A stretch of DNA of 64,000 nt from JBCCBV01 sp039033855 (GTDB taxonomy: Bacteria > Planctomycetota > Phycisphaerae > Phycisphaerales > Phycisphaeraceae), in contig JBCCBV010000013.1 in assembly GCA_039033855.1 (NCBI GenBank), forward strand, positions 38,974 through 102,973, read 5' to 3'. Below are positions 42,832-50,968 of the stretch, one piece after another. The translations under genes were made by a program, and so were the position numbers. The notes under the pieces are model-generated. The model saw nothing but the letters and a program-made list of their open reading frames with translations, searched no databases and was not told where the DNA came from. Numbering within the stretch: the stretch's first letter is position 1; the number at the start of each line of letters is the position of its first letter.

Positions 42832-43403
42832 GCAATATGACTCAACCGCAGACGTCCACACCTCCGTTTTGGGCAGAGTGCTCAGCGCTTCGGGACAGAA
42901 TCCCGCTGTGGCGGCAGTACCGCAATCGTAGCGTGCTGAAGGTCTCTGTCGTTGCGTGCGTTTTTTGGGGCTTTACTGCCGTTGCCCTGTATCGCGTGGG
43001 GGCGATTCCATCCCATCCGGTAGTGCCATTTGTTTTTGGAACCGGCCTCGCTGCATTGTTTACGGGATTTCATTTCTATGCCCTTTCGCGAGCGAAGCGA
43101 TGCTATGTAACTCGTGACGGCAACGTTGAACTGGGTTACTCCGTGCTGTACACGCAGACCTTCTGGCGTTATCGAGATATTCTGCGACTTTACAGGCAAT
43201 CGTCTACAGAAGACTTTCACTACATCGTTTTCTGTGGAAGGCGCCGCACCATACCGTTTGCGGTTCCTGACGCAGACCTAAGCTCTCTTTTGGACTGCTT
43301 GCTCAGTCGCGGCTGGTCCCTTGCGACTGCAGACGAGGATACGATGCGAGAACTCAAGGCGGGTTGCTCAGAGCATTCACAGCCCGACGTCGCCACTGGC
43401 TGA
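42828..43403 (+). CDS. Candidate RHS immunity protein with two membrane helices
   Basis: A 191-residue protein translated from a GTG overlapping the RHS stop (an ATG at 42837 is the alternative). Two hydrophobic helices occur at about residues 40-58 (SVVACVFWGFTAVALYRVG) and 65-84 (VVPFVFGTGLAALFTGFHF). The C-terminal half, RCYVTRDGNVELGYSVL and YRDILRLYRQSSTEDF, reads like a small PH/YcxB-like beta domain. Position immediately after an RHS C-terminal domain and a membrane location fit immunity against a membrane-targeting toxin; this is inference. Base composition is low compared with neighbours, as in the preceding domain. Confidence 0.7.
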   Translation: MSNMTQPQTSTPPFWAECSALRDRIPLWRQYRNRSVLKVSVVACVFWGFTAVALYRVGAIPSHPVVPFVFGTGLAALFTGFHFYALSRAKRCYVTRDGNVELGYSVLYTQTFWRYRDILRLYRQSSTEDFHYIVFCGRRRTIPFAVPDADLSSLLDCLLSRGWSLATADEDTMRELKAGCSEHSQPDVATG

Positions 43404-43411
43404 GGCCCTAC

Positions 43412-43543
43412 ATGCCCGAATTAACCGAGAGCTACCGCGACGATCACATCACCTTCCGTTACCCGTCGAACTGGTCGATCTCAGGGAATGCGGCAGGCAG
43501 GCCTTGGCTTTGGGGGCGGATACACCTCCTTGCTTCTCGGTGA
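43412..43543 (+). pseudogene. Short decayed gene fragment, DcrB/PsbP-like start
   Basis: A 43-codon frame beginning MPELTESYRDDHITFRYP, eight bases after the previous stop. HITFRYPSNWSISG resembles the opening of small lipoprotein-like or immunity proteins of the DUF1795/DcrB type, in which F-x-YP-x-x-W is conserved. After about residue 28 the frame loses protein character, while another frame reads GFGGGYTSLLLGERDARLE before its stop, so a frameshift is likely. It is probably the remnant of a longer gene. Confidence 0.45.
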
Positions 43544-43568
43544 GAGGGATGCTCGATTGGAGTAAGCG

Positions 43569-44252
43569 ATGTCAATCACTCGAGCGCAACAGCCTGGGCG
43601 ACGCAGCGTGTTGAGAATCCTACGTGGCGCACAATACTGTGCCTTGGCTTGGTTTCTCTTGGGCATGGGTTCATGGCTCTACCTGTGCATGGTTCCATTG
43701 GCGGGGATCAAGGTAGTGCCGGCCAGTGTCAGACTGCCCGAGAACAAGATCTCGTCGGTTTATGTCTCCGGCGATACTATTGCGGTCGCACTCCCGCACA
43801 TCTGCCGGCTGCAGTTCTACTCTCTAGATTCAAGCGAATTTCTTTACGGGCAGTTCATTCCATCGGCGGGAGGAGCGGGAGATGTCTGTATTCTCGACAT
43901 GACCAGTGAAACGATCCGCGTGGGTCTGCCAGGGAAGTCGCTCGACATGACGCTTGAGCGAAGTAGTGGCAACGCCATCGAGATGCATTCGGTGTCTCTC
44001 GACACGAAGATCGATTGGTTGCAACGAGAGGTCAATCACGCTGTGCCAACCGCCAAGACATACCTTTGGTGGCAGGAAGCCCGTGTGCATCTGTCCGATG
44101 AAATTCATGACTTCACGCTTTACAGTCCTCCTTGGCATCGGCTCAATCAAGGTGGGATAGCACCTTTGGTCTTCGCATTGCCCTTGGTCGTCTTGGTGTT
44201 GACTGAGCAACTGATGACGGGTGGCAGACTCGCACGAAAGCGGCGGACCTAA
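43569..44252 (+). CDS. Hypothetical membrane protein in the RHS island
   Basis: A 227-residue protein with a hydrophobic helix near the N-terminus (CALAWFLLGMGSWLYLCMVP, about residues 25-44) and another near the C-terminus (IAPLVFALPLVVLVLTEQLM, about 194-213). The region between them, about 150 residues, is beta-rich and presumably outside the cytoplasm. A GGAG ribosome-binding site lies just before the ATG. No family was recognised. Like the candidate immunity gene it has lower G+C than the chromosomal genes around the island and is flanked by an RHS tip copy, so it is probably cargo of the same cassette, perhaps a second immunity gene. Confidence 0.65.
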   Translation: MSITRAQQPGRRSVLRILRGAQYCALAWFLLGMGSWLYLCMVPLAGIKVVPASVRLPENKISSVYVSGDTIAVALPHICRLQFYSLDSSEFLYGQFIPSAGGAGDVCILDMTSETIRVGLPGKSLDMTLERSSGNAIEMHSVSLDTKIDWLQREVNHAVPTAKTYLWWQEARVHLSDEIHDFTLYSPPWHRLNQGGIAPLVFALPLVVLVLTEQLMTGGRLARKRRT

Positions 44253-44282
44253 GCCGGCATGAACAGTGGGCGCGAGTCCCGC

Positions 44283-44639
44283 GCGTTCGTGCTGGGCCTG
44301 GACGTCCTGGCCCAAGCCATCGGAGGCACTCCCGGGGGGGCGGAGAAGTATTGCAACTGGTTTATGATGCCCACGGGAGCACGCGCGCCTTGGTGACGAC
44401 CGCTGGAGCCATCCTGAACGACCCGAGTGCGGGTCTACAAGTCTTCACGTACGACGCGTACGGCAACGCGGTGGGCTTCGACGCGTCGCAGGCGCTCACG
44501 AGCCTGCTGTATTCGGGCGAGTTCACGAACGCGGGCACGGGCAACCAGTACCTGCGGGCGCGGTGGTACAACCCGTCGACGGGGACGTTCAACCGGCTGG
44601 ACCCGTTCGCGGGCAACTTCACTGACCCGCTGAGCCTGA
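44283..44639 (+). repeat. RHS tip direct repeat, copy 2
   Basis: Second copy of the 41692-42046 sequence. An altered run of G (cccggggggg) and a changed stretch after it shift the frame relative to copy 1. The repeat ends abruptly at GACCCGCTGAGCCTGA and continues into unrelated sequence. Confidence 0.93.
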
Positions 44640-44674
44640 GGGGGCATCTCAGCTCGCGTGGCAACCTCGGATAG
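44283..44674 (+). pseudogene. Orphan RHS tip fragment, frameshifted and truncated
   Basis: From 44351 the frame reads QLVYDAHGSTRALVTTAGAI, LQVFTYDAYGNAVGFDA, YLRARWYNPSTGTFNRLDP and then LRGHLSSRGNLG before a stop, so it lacks the HGNPVMGIDPTGL tip and any C-terminal domain. The N-terminal part of the repeat is in another frame (MNSGRESRAFVLGLDVLAQ). It is the typical remnant of an RHS tip displaced by a newer C-terminal cassette. It lies 70 bases upstream of hflX. Confidence 0.85.
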
Positions 44675-44743
44675 GGCCACGATCTGAATTGAATACGCAG
44701 TGGTTCGTGTATCCCGCTCCCTGCGGTAGGCTGTGGGGTTCGC

Positions 44744-46192
44744 ATGGAAACCGGCGCACGAGAACAACTCGCGGTTCAGGAGGAGAAGGCCATCTTGGTC
44801 GGGGTGCTCCTGCCCAACGACGGGCTCGACCCGCACGACCCGCTGGGCGAGCTGCGGTCGCTGGCCAAGACCGCGGGCGCGGTGGTCGTGCACGAACTGC
44901 TGCAGAAGCGGGCCAAGCCCGACGCCGCGACCTTCCTGGGCAAGGGCAAGGTGCAGGAGCTGGCCGAGGCGGTTCAGGCGCATGGGGCCGAGGTGGTGCT
45001 GTTTGAGAACGACCTTTCGCCGTCGCAGATCGCCAAGGTGGAAGAGCGGGTCGAGTGCAAGGTGCTCGACCGCAGCGAGCTGATCCTGGACATCTTCGCC
45101 GCGCGGGCGCAGACGATGGAGGCGCGCATCCAGGTGGAGATGGCGCAGCTCGAGTACACCTACCCGCGCCTGCGGGCGATGTGGAGCCACCTCGAGCGGA
45201 TCGCGGGCGGAGCGCCGGCCGGCATCGGCACGCGCGGGCCGGGCGAGCAGCAACTCGAGATCGACCGCCGAATCGTGCAACGCAAAAAGGCGCTGCTCAA
45301 GCGTCGGATCGCGGAGATCCAAAGCCGTAAGAGCCGCGAGGTCGACGCCCGCAACCAGGGGCACTACACGGTGGCGCTGGTGGGGTACACCAACGCGGGC
45401 AAGTCGACGACGTTCAACACCCTGACCGACGCCGGCGCCTACGCCGACGACAAGCTGTTCGCCACGCTCAGCACCAAGACCAAGCACTGGAACCTGGGCG
45501 ACGGCGACCGGGTCATGTTGTCGGACACCGTTGGTTTTGTGCGCAACCTGCCCCACCACCTGGTGGCCAGCTTCCGCGCCACGCTCGAAGAAGCGGTGCA
45601 TTCGGACCTGCTGGTGATCGTGGCCGATGTGGCCGACGCCAACGCCGACCGGCACCTTGAAACGGTGATGACGGTGCTCGACGAGGTCGGCGCCGCGGGC
45701 CCCGAGCGCCTGGTCTGCCTGAACAAGATGGACAAGCTGCGCGACAACGCCGAGTTGCTGCTGTGGTCGCAGCGGGCGCCGGACGCGATCCCGATCAGCG
45801 CCGCCACGGGCGAGGGTCTTGATGTACTTGCCGAGCGGGTGCGTCAGCACGTGCGCGGGCGGTCGAAGGTGGTGCGGATGTCCGTGCCGTTGTCCGACGG
45901 CCGGTCGATGTCGTTCTTGGAAAACCGGGCCGTCATCCTGGAGCGCGACTACCGCGAAGGCGTCGCGGAGCTCTTGGTACGCATCGGCGACCGCCAGCTC
46001 GACCGTTTTTACGCCATGGGCACGGGCACGAAAGTGACCGCAGAAGACGGCGGAGTGCTGACACCCGCTACGGCCTCTGCGACGGCGACCGAAGCCAACG
46101 AGGCGGGCGATGCCACGGCTGATTCGTCCACGGGTTCGACGGCGGACGACACGCCAGCGTTCGAACGGCCCGGCCCCGGCTGGGGGCGGTAA
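44744..46192 (+). CDS. hflX: GTPase HflX
   Basis: A 482-residue ribosome-associated GTPase that splits stalled 70S ribosomes under stress. The N-terminal HflX domain contains AVVVHELLQKRAKPDAATFLG and VLFENDLSPSQIAKVEE, the coiled region has MAQLEYTYPRLRAMWSHLE, and GGAPAGIGTRGPGEQQLEID is the family signature. The GTPase domain has the P-loop GYTNAGKST (about residues 214-222), switch and G3 in LSDTVGFVRNLPHHL, and NKMD as G4. The last 50 residues are Ala/Thr-rich and look disordered. A TAGGCT hexamer upstream suggests a short leader. Confidence 0.97.
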   Translation: METGAREQLAVQEEKAILVGVLLPNDGLDPHDPLGELRSLAKTAGAVVVHELLQKRAKPDAATFLGKGKVQELAEAVQAHGAEVVLFENDLSPSQIAKVEERVECKVLDRSELILDIFAARAQTMEARIQVEMAQLEYTYPRLRAMWSHLERIAGGAPAGIGTRGPGEQQLEIDRRIVQRKKALLKRRIAEIQSRKSREVDARNQGHYTVALVGYTNAGKSTTFNTLTDAGAYADDKLFATLSTKTKHWNLGDGDRVMLSDTVGFVRNLPHHLVASFRATLEEAVHSDLLVIVADVADANADRHLETVMTVLDEVGAAGPERLVCLNKMDKLRDNAELLLWSQRAPDAIPISAATGEGLDVLAERVRQHVRGRSKVVRMSVPLSDGRSMSFLENRAVILERDYREGVAELLVRIGDRQLDRFYAMGTGTKVTAEDGGVLTPATASATATEANEAGDATADSSTGSTADDTPAFERPGPGWGR

Positions 46193-46228
46193 GCCGCAAG
46201 GACATGATTGCCAGGGAGGCTGAGCACC

Positions 46229-46897
46229 ATGGCGGAGTGGGTTGTCATCTCAATCATGTTCGGCATGATCTGTGGGCTGCTGACGCCCCCGGTTCTATTC
46301 GCCGGCTTGCTGATCCTTACGGCCTTGAAAATCAAGTTTGTCGCCATGGCCCCAACTGAGCAAACAAAGGCGCTCGATGAGTTCAACCTCGACACAGACT
46401 TTCTTTCCAGTCAGGGCTTCCAGTTCGAAGGTGGTTACACATTGGAAGGTTTGCTCACAAACTCGGATGTGTTGATTTGGAGACAACGCACCGATCCCGC
46501 GTTTTTCTTCGCAGGGCTTGGGCCGGGTATGAAGGAACCAAGTCTCACTTTTCTGAGCATTCTCTCTTGGAAGAACCCGGAGATCGGAATCAATACCAAT
46601 GACGCCAAATTCCATCACGTCATCGCGCTAGAGAGGGAAGATTACATGCAGACTTTTTCTGACAGAGACTTGCCGACACTCTGGCGCCTCCACCAAGAGG
46701 CCGAAGGATTTGTGGCCCAGAGGCATGACATGGAAGTAAACCCGCTGAACTTAGAGACGACCCAAGTTGTCACGAAGGCTTGTCGCGACACCGTTCGACG
46801 TCTTCTGTTTCGGCCTTGGCATTGGCCGAAGTATGTTTGGCGGTATTGGGTCGGCCAGAACAGAAGGCATAACAAGACCGTTGCCGACCTGAACTAG
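46229..46897 (+). CDS. Hypothetical membrane protein, paralog A
   Basis: A 222-residue protein with one long N-terminal hydrophobic segment (residues about 4-33, VISIMFGMICGLLTPPVLFA) and a soluble domain containing FEGGYTLEGLLTNSDVLIWR, DPAFFFAGLGPGM, YMQTFSDRD and TLWRLHQEAEGFVAQRH. These motifs recur in the next gene, so the two are tandem paralogs. Function is unknown. Its codon use is much more A+T-rich than that of hflX and of its own paralog. A strong ribosome-binding site (agggaggc) precedes the ATG. Confidence 0.8.
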   Translation: MAEWVVISIMFGMICGLLTPPVLFAGLLILTALKIKFVAMAPTEQTKALDEFNLDTDFLSSQGFQFEGGYTLEGLLTNSDVLIWRQRTDPAFFFAGLGPGMKEPSLTFLSILSWKNPEIGINTNDAKFHHVIALEREDYMQTFSDRDLPTLWRLHQEAEGFVAQRHDMEVNPLNLETTQVVTKACRDTVRRLLFRPWHWPKYVWRYWVGQNRRHNKTVADLN

Positions 46898-46950
46898 GCC
46901 ACCGGTCGGGCGGGTCGCGGTACGCATCTGCGATGCAAGGAGACTTCTAA

Positions 46951-47613
46951 ATGCACTGGTACTGGATCGTGGGGATCGCGGCGGTGTTCTTCGTCGGCCT
47001 GCCCTTGCTGGCGGGCGGGCTGCAGGTCTTCGCCTTCATGGGGGCTAGCGTCCGACGGATGGAGCCCGAACAGGAGGCCGTCACCCGGTTGGCGGCGGAG
47101 CAAGAGATCGGCGCCGGGTTCCTGAACGATTCCGGCTTCGCCTTCGTGGGGGCGTACGCGGTCAAGACAGCCGTGAACGAATGCGGCGCGGTCATGTGGC
47201 GGCAGGGTCAGGACCCGGCGTTCATCGCGGGATTGCTGGTGCCCGGCGCCAAGCAGATGCACATCGATATCGAAAGCGTTTTGTCGTGGGAACGCGGGAT
47301 CACCGTCACCACGGGCACGGCCAAAGACGGCCACGTGCTGCCCAAGCCGCGCGGCGGGTATGTGCAGACGTTCTCGGGCAAAACGATGCCGGTGATGTGG
47401 GCCCTGCACCAGGAGGCCGAGGGCGCCGTGGCCGAAAAGCACGGCGTGGACGTGGAAGGTCTCGACCTGGACGCGGGCGAGGTGCTCGAACGGTCGATCC
47501 GGGCCGACGCGCGGTACGTGGCGTCCCGCCCTTGGCTGATGCTGGCGATGGTCTGGCGGTACTGGGTCGGCCGTCATCTGCTGCACGAAACGAAAGTGGC
47601 GGACCGGGTGTAG
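46951..47613 (+). CDS. Hypothetical membrane protein, paralog B
   Basis: A 220-residue paralog of the preceding gene with the same layout: N-terminal membrane helix (WIVGIAAVFFVGLPLLAGGL) and a soluble domain with FLNDSGFAFVGAYAV, MWRQGQDPAFIAGLL, GYVQTFSGKTMPVMWALHQE and AEGAVAEKHG, ending YWVGRHLLHETKVADRV. Base composition matches the surrounding chromosome, unlike paralog A. A purine-rich ribosome-binding site (aaggaga) precedes the ATG. No family was recognised. Confidence 0.8.
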   Translation: MHWYWIVGIAAVFFVGLPLLAGGLQVFAFMGASVRRMEPEQEAVTRLAAEQEIGAGFLNDSGFAFVGAYAVKTAVNECGAVMWRQGQDPAFIAGLLVPGAKQMHIDIESVLSWERGITVTTGTAKDGHVLPKPRGGYVQTFSGKTMPVMWALHQEAEGAVAEKHGVDVEGLDLDAGEVLERSIRADARYVASRPWLMLAMVWRYWVGRHLLHETKVADRV

Positions 47614-47646
47614 GGGCTCGCGCGCCGCGGCGTGGTTCTGCGCTGA

Positions 47647-48891
47647 TTACCGGCGGAGTCCCGAGCGGAGGAAGTACTCCATGAGCTCGTGGCCATGGGT
47701 GATGTGCAGGTCGCCCGCGGCGGCGCCGGCCTCGGTGAAGGGTTTGGGGGCGACGGTGCGGATGCGTCGGCCGACCACCAGGAACGGCGGCGGCGTGGGG
47801 TCGTGCTTGCGGGTGTCCACCAGCGTGTAGTGGTCGGGCAGGACGAGCATCCGGCCGACGGATTCGTCCTCGTCGGCGTCGGGGTCGGCGGCATGGTCGA
47901 GGCGTAGCGCTTCGGCCAGCGGGCCGACGACGTGCTCGTCGATCGCTTCGATCGCGGCGACCTTGGTGGCGGGGTCGGCGGCGTGGGCGGCCTCGTCGGG
48001 GGCCTCGATGTGCACGCAGACCAGGTCGTAGTTGTCGAGCTCGTCCACGGCGTAACGCCCGGCGGCGGCGTAGTCGTTGTCGTGGTAGCTGGTTTGGCCG
48101 GGCACGTCGATGCGGGTCCAGCCGGCGAGGTTGCAGATGCCCGCGAGCAGGTCGACGGCGGTGATCATGGCGCCGGACAGGCCGTATTTATCTTGAAAAG
48201 ACGGGAGCGTCGGCCGGCTGCCCTGGCCCCAGGGCCAGAGGTGGGTGGCGGGCGATTCGCCCATCTCTTGCCGGGTGAGGTTGACCGGGTGGTTGGCGAG
48301 CATCGCGGCGGACTGTTCGATGAACGCGCGGAGCTTGACGGCGTGGGGCCCGCCCGCCGGCAGGTGCTTGCGCAGCGGCTGGCCGGGGATGTCGTGCGGC
48401 GGGGTCGAGGCGAGCTCGGACCAATCGGTCCCCGAGCGGTCGATGAGCAGGTTGCGGTAACCGACGCCGGGCACGAGTTCGGCGCCGGGCCAGTCGAGCC
48501 GGTCGGCGAAGTCGCGCAGCAGTTGAGCAGACTCGGCGCTGGAGATCGCGCCAGCGGAGTGGTCCTGCATCTTGCCTTCGACGGCGGTGACACAGTTCAC
48601 GCGGAAGACCCAGTCTTCGGGCCCGAGTTCGATGCCGAGGGCGGCGGCTTCGAGCGGGGCCCGGCCGGTGTGGTATTTGGCGGGGTCGTAGCCGACCAGC
48701 GACATCGAGCAGACGTCGCTGCCGCAGGGCATGCCGGGCGGCGTGGTGGCGACCGAACCGACCCGGCCGAGCTGGGCCAGGCGGTCGAGGTTCGGGGTGC
48801 TGGCGGCTTCGAGCGGCGTCTTGCCGTCGAGCTGTTCGAGCGGGGCGTCGGCGGCGCCGTCGGGGATGACCAGGGCGTACTTCATGAGCAT
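47647..48891 (-). CDS. apgM: 2,3-bisphosphoglycerate-independent phosphoglycerate mutase, archaeal type
   Basis: A 414-residue alkaline-phosphatase-superfamily enzyme interconverting 3- and 2-phosphoglycerate in glycolysis. KYALVIPDGAADAPLEQLDG provides the first metal-binding aspartate. PGMPCGSDVCSMSLVGYDP contains the nucleophilic serine region (GSDV), and VHIEAPDEAAHAAD with LPDHYTLVDTRKHD supplies later metal ligands. This signature set identifies the ApgM branch, distinct from GpmI. Two ATG codons lie two codons apart; the first is given. It is the last gene of a minus-strand run that starts with the DegT aminotransferase. Confidence 0.93.
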   Translation of the reverse strand: MLMKYALVIPDGAADAPLEQLDGKTPLEAASTPNLDRLAQLGRVGSVATTPPGMPCGSDVCSMSLVGYDPAKYHTGRAPLEAAALGIELGPEDWVFRVNCVTAVEGKMQDHSAGAISSAESAQLLRDFADRLDWPGAELVPGVGYRNLLIDRSGTDWSELASTPPHDIPGQPLRKHLPAGGPHAVKLRAFIEQSAAMLANHPVNLTRQEMGESPATHLWPWGQGSRPTLPSFQDKYGLSGAMITAVDLLAGICNLAGWTRIDVPGQTSYHDNDYAAAGRYAVDELDNYDLVCVHIEAPDEAAHAADPATKVAAIEAIDEHVVGPLAEALRLDHAADPDADEDESVGRMLVLPDHYTLVDTRKHDPTPPPFLVVGRRIRTVAPKPFTEAGAAAGDLHITHGHELMEYFLRSGLRR

Positions 48892-48931
48892 GAGCGGGCA
48901 GTGCGGGCGGCGAAGGCAAACGCGGGCGGCA

Positions 48932-49840
48932 TCAAAGGTCGACCCGGACGCCCTCGGCCCGGAGTTGGCGGATCAGGGTGCGGGCGTCTTCGAGCGCGGC
49001 TTCGAGCTCCTGGGCGGCGTCGTTGAGATTCTCATAAAGCTCGGGGTCATTGAGCAGCCGCCCGGCCGAGCCCTCGCCTTGTTCGATTTGCTTGGCCACG
49101 GCGTCGACGCGGGCCAAGGTTCCGGTCAGGGTTTGGGCCACGCCGCGATAGTCGCCGGCCAGGTCTTGGATGGACTTTTCGGTGCTGTCGAGCAAGCCCG
49201 GGATGGAGTCGGCGGCCTGGTCGAGCTTGGCGGCGGTGGTTTCGAGGGTTTCGCTGATCTTGCGGACGTTGCCCAGCGTGTTGCGCAGGTCGGATTGCAC
49301 CTGGTCGTCGGCCAGGATGTCGTTCACCGAGCCGGCGAGGGGTGCGACGGATTCGACGAAGGCGTGGAAGTCTTCGGACGGTCCGCGGAGGATGTTGTCG
49401 AGCGCTTTAACGACCATGTCGCCGGGCGAAACGATCTCGCCCTGGATGACGGCCGTGCCGTCGCGTGCCAAAGGCGGGCCGGGCTCTAACGCTTCGGGCA
49501 GGGTCAGGGCCAGCGTGCTGCCGCTGCCGACGACCACCTGCCGGACCTCGGCGATGACGCCTTGGGGGATGTCGTAGTCCTGATCGATGCGGGCGACGAT
49601 CGACACCTCGGCGGCGGTCTGGCCGTGGCTGACGTTCTGGATCGACCCGACGGGGATGCCGCTGAGGGTGACGCGCGAGCCCTCGCTCAGGCCGCCGGCG
49701 TCGGGCAGTTCGACCACCACGGGGTAGCCGCGGTCCCACGGCATGGTGAAGCTCCCGAAGGTCAGCATCAGCGCGGCCAGGCCGATCAAGCCCACCAGCG
49801 TGGTCAGCCCTACCAGGATGTTTCGGCTGCGTTCTTTCAT
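48932..49840 (-). CDS. MCE/MlaD-family lipid-binding protein
   Basis: A 302-residue protein with a short cytoplasmic start (MKERSRNILVGL), one membrane helix (TTLVGLIGLAALMLTFGSF) and a periplasmic MCE domain (YPVVVELPDAGGLSEGSRVT, LSGIPVGSIQNV, GSGSTLALTLPEA). A long helical tail follows (LRNTLGNVRKISETLETTAA and similar). MlaD hexamers bind phospholipids and link an ABC transporter in the inner membrane to outer-membrane lipid transport. It follows the ATPase gene directly. The ATG at 49840 is preferred; an ATG at 49864 or TTG at 49894 are possible. Confidence 0.92.
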   Translation of the reverse strand: MKERSRNILVGLTTLVGLIGLAALMLTFGSFTMPWDRGYPVVVELPDAGGLSEGSRVTLSGIPVGSIQNVSHGQTAAEVSIVARIDQDYDIPQGVIAEVRQVVVGSGSTLALTLPEALEPGPPLARDGTAVIQGEIVSPGDMVVKALDNILRGPSEDFHAFVESVAPLAGSVNDILADDQVQSDLRNTLGNVRKISETLETTAAKLDQAADSIPGLLDSTEKSIQDLAGDYRGVAQTLTGTLARVDAVAKQIEQGEGSAGRLLNDPELYENLNDAAQELEAALEDARTLIRQLRAEGVRVDL

Positions 49841-49897
49841 GGCGGCGGCGGCTCCGAAGCGCATGGCGAGGGGGTCGCTCGGCGCACGGGTCAAAGC

Positions 49898-50911
49898 TTA
49901 GCCGGCCGCACCGCCGACGGACTGCGACCTGGGCTTGCGACGACGCTCGGGTCGGGGGAACGGAACCGCGTCGGACGCGTTTTCTTCTTGAATCGAACCG
50001 GGGCCGAACGCGGCGCGGATGCGCTCGATGTCTTGCGGGTCGGCCTGGCCGTCCATGAATCGGCGGACGACGGGGTCGCGGCTGGCGTCGAAGTCGGCGG
50101 GCGAGCCCTCGGCCACCACGCCGCCGTCGGCCATGAGTACGAACCGGTCGCCGATCTTGCGGGCGCTGGCCAGGTCGTGCGTGACGGCCACGCTGGTCAG
50201 GCCCATCTCGCCCGAAAGCGCGACGATGAGCTCATTGATCACGTCCGACGACATGGGGTCGAGCCCGGTGGTGGGCTCGTCGTACAAAATCAGGCAGGGC
50301 TCGAGGACGATGGCCCGGGCCAGCGCCACGCGCTTGCGTTGGCCGCCCGACAGCGCCGCGGGCATTTTGTCTTCGATGCCGGGCAGCCCCACGAGTTCGA
50401 GCACGCGGGCCACGCGCCGCTCGCGCTCGGCGGGCTTCTGGTCGGTGTGCTCGACCAGCGGGAAGGCGATGTTCTGCCCCACCGTCAGCGAGTCGAACAG
50501 CGCCGCCATCTGAAACAAGAACCCCACGCGCTTGCGCCACGGCACGAGCGCACGCTCGGGCTGGTTGTCGATGCGCTGGCCGTCGAACCAAACCTCGCCT
50601 TGGTCGGGGCGGAGCAGGCCGACGATCTGCTTGAGCAGGACGCTCTTGCCCGTGCCAGAAGGACCGAGCAAGACGGTGACCTGCCCGCGGGGGATGTCGA
50701 TTGACACGTCGCGGTGGACCACCAGATCGCCGAAGGCTTTGTGGAGGCCGCAGAGGCGCACCAGCGGCTCGTCCTCGTCGCGTTTGAGCGACAGGCAGGG
50801 CTGCGGAGCGGGAGGGGTCGAGGGGTCGGTGGTGGGGTCGGCCACGCTGGGGTCCGCAAGCCGCCGGTCGCCTGGGGGAGCGACGGCCGATGGCTCGGTG
50901 GAAACGGGCAA
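49898..50911 (-). CDS. MlaF-family ABC transporter ATPase
   Basis: A 337-residue ATPase. Walker A is GPSGTGKS (residues 83-90), the signature is LSGGQRKRVALARAI and Walker B is CLILYDEPTTGLDPMSS. FLFQMAALFDSLTVGQNIAFPL is characteristic of the Mla/Ttg2A branch. It would power lipid movement with a permease and the MlaD protein next door. The first 45 residues are Pro/Thr-rich and unlikely to be conserved, and the TTG start is therefore uncertain. No MlaE-type permease gene is in the window. Confidence 0.93.
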   Translation of the reverse strand: MPVSTEPSAVAPPGDRRLADPSVADPTTDPSTPPAPQPCLSLKRDEDEPLVRLCGLHKAFGDLVVHRDVSIDIPRGQVTVLLGPSGTGKSVLLKQIVGLLRPDQGEVWFDGQRIDNQPERALVPWRKRVGFLFQMAALFDSLTVGQNIAFPLVEHTDQKPAERERRVARVLELVGLPGIEDKMPAALSGGQRKRVALARAIVLEPCLILYDEPTTGLDPMSSDVINELIVALSGEMGLTSVAVTHDLASARKIGDRFVLMADGGVVAEGSPADFDASRDPVVRRFMDGQADPQDIERIRAAFGPGSIQEENASDAVPFPRPERRRKPRSQSVGGAAG

Positions 50912-50968
50912 CGCGCCCGGGCGAAGGGGCCCGAGGGTATTCGTGTGTTAAGCATACCCCGGCAGGCG

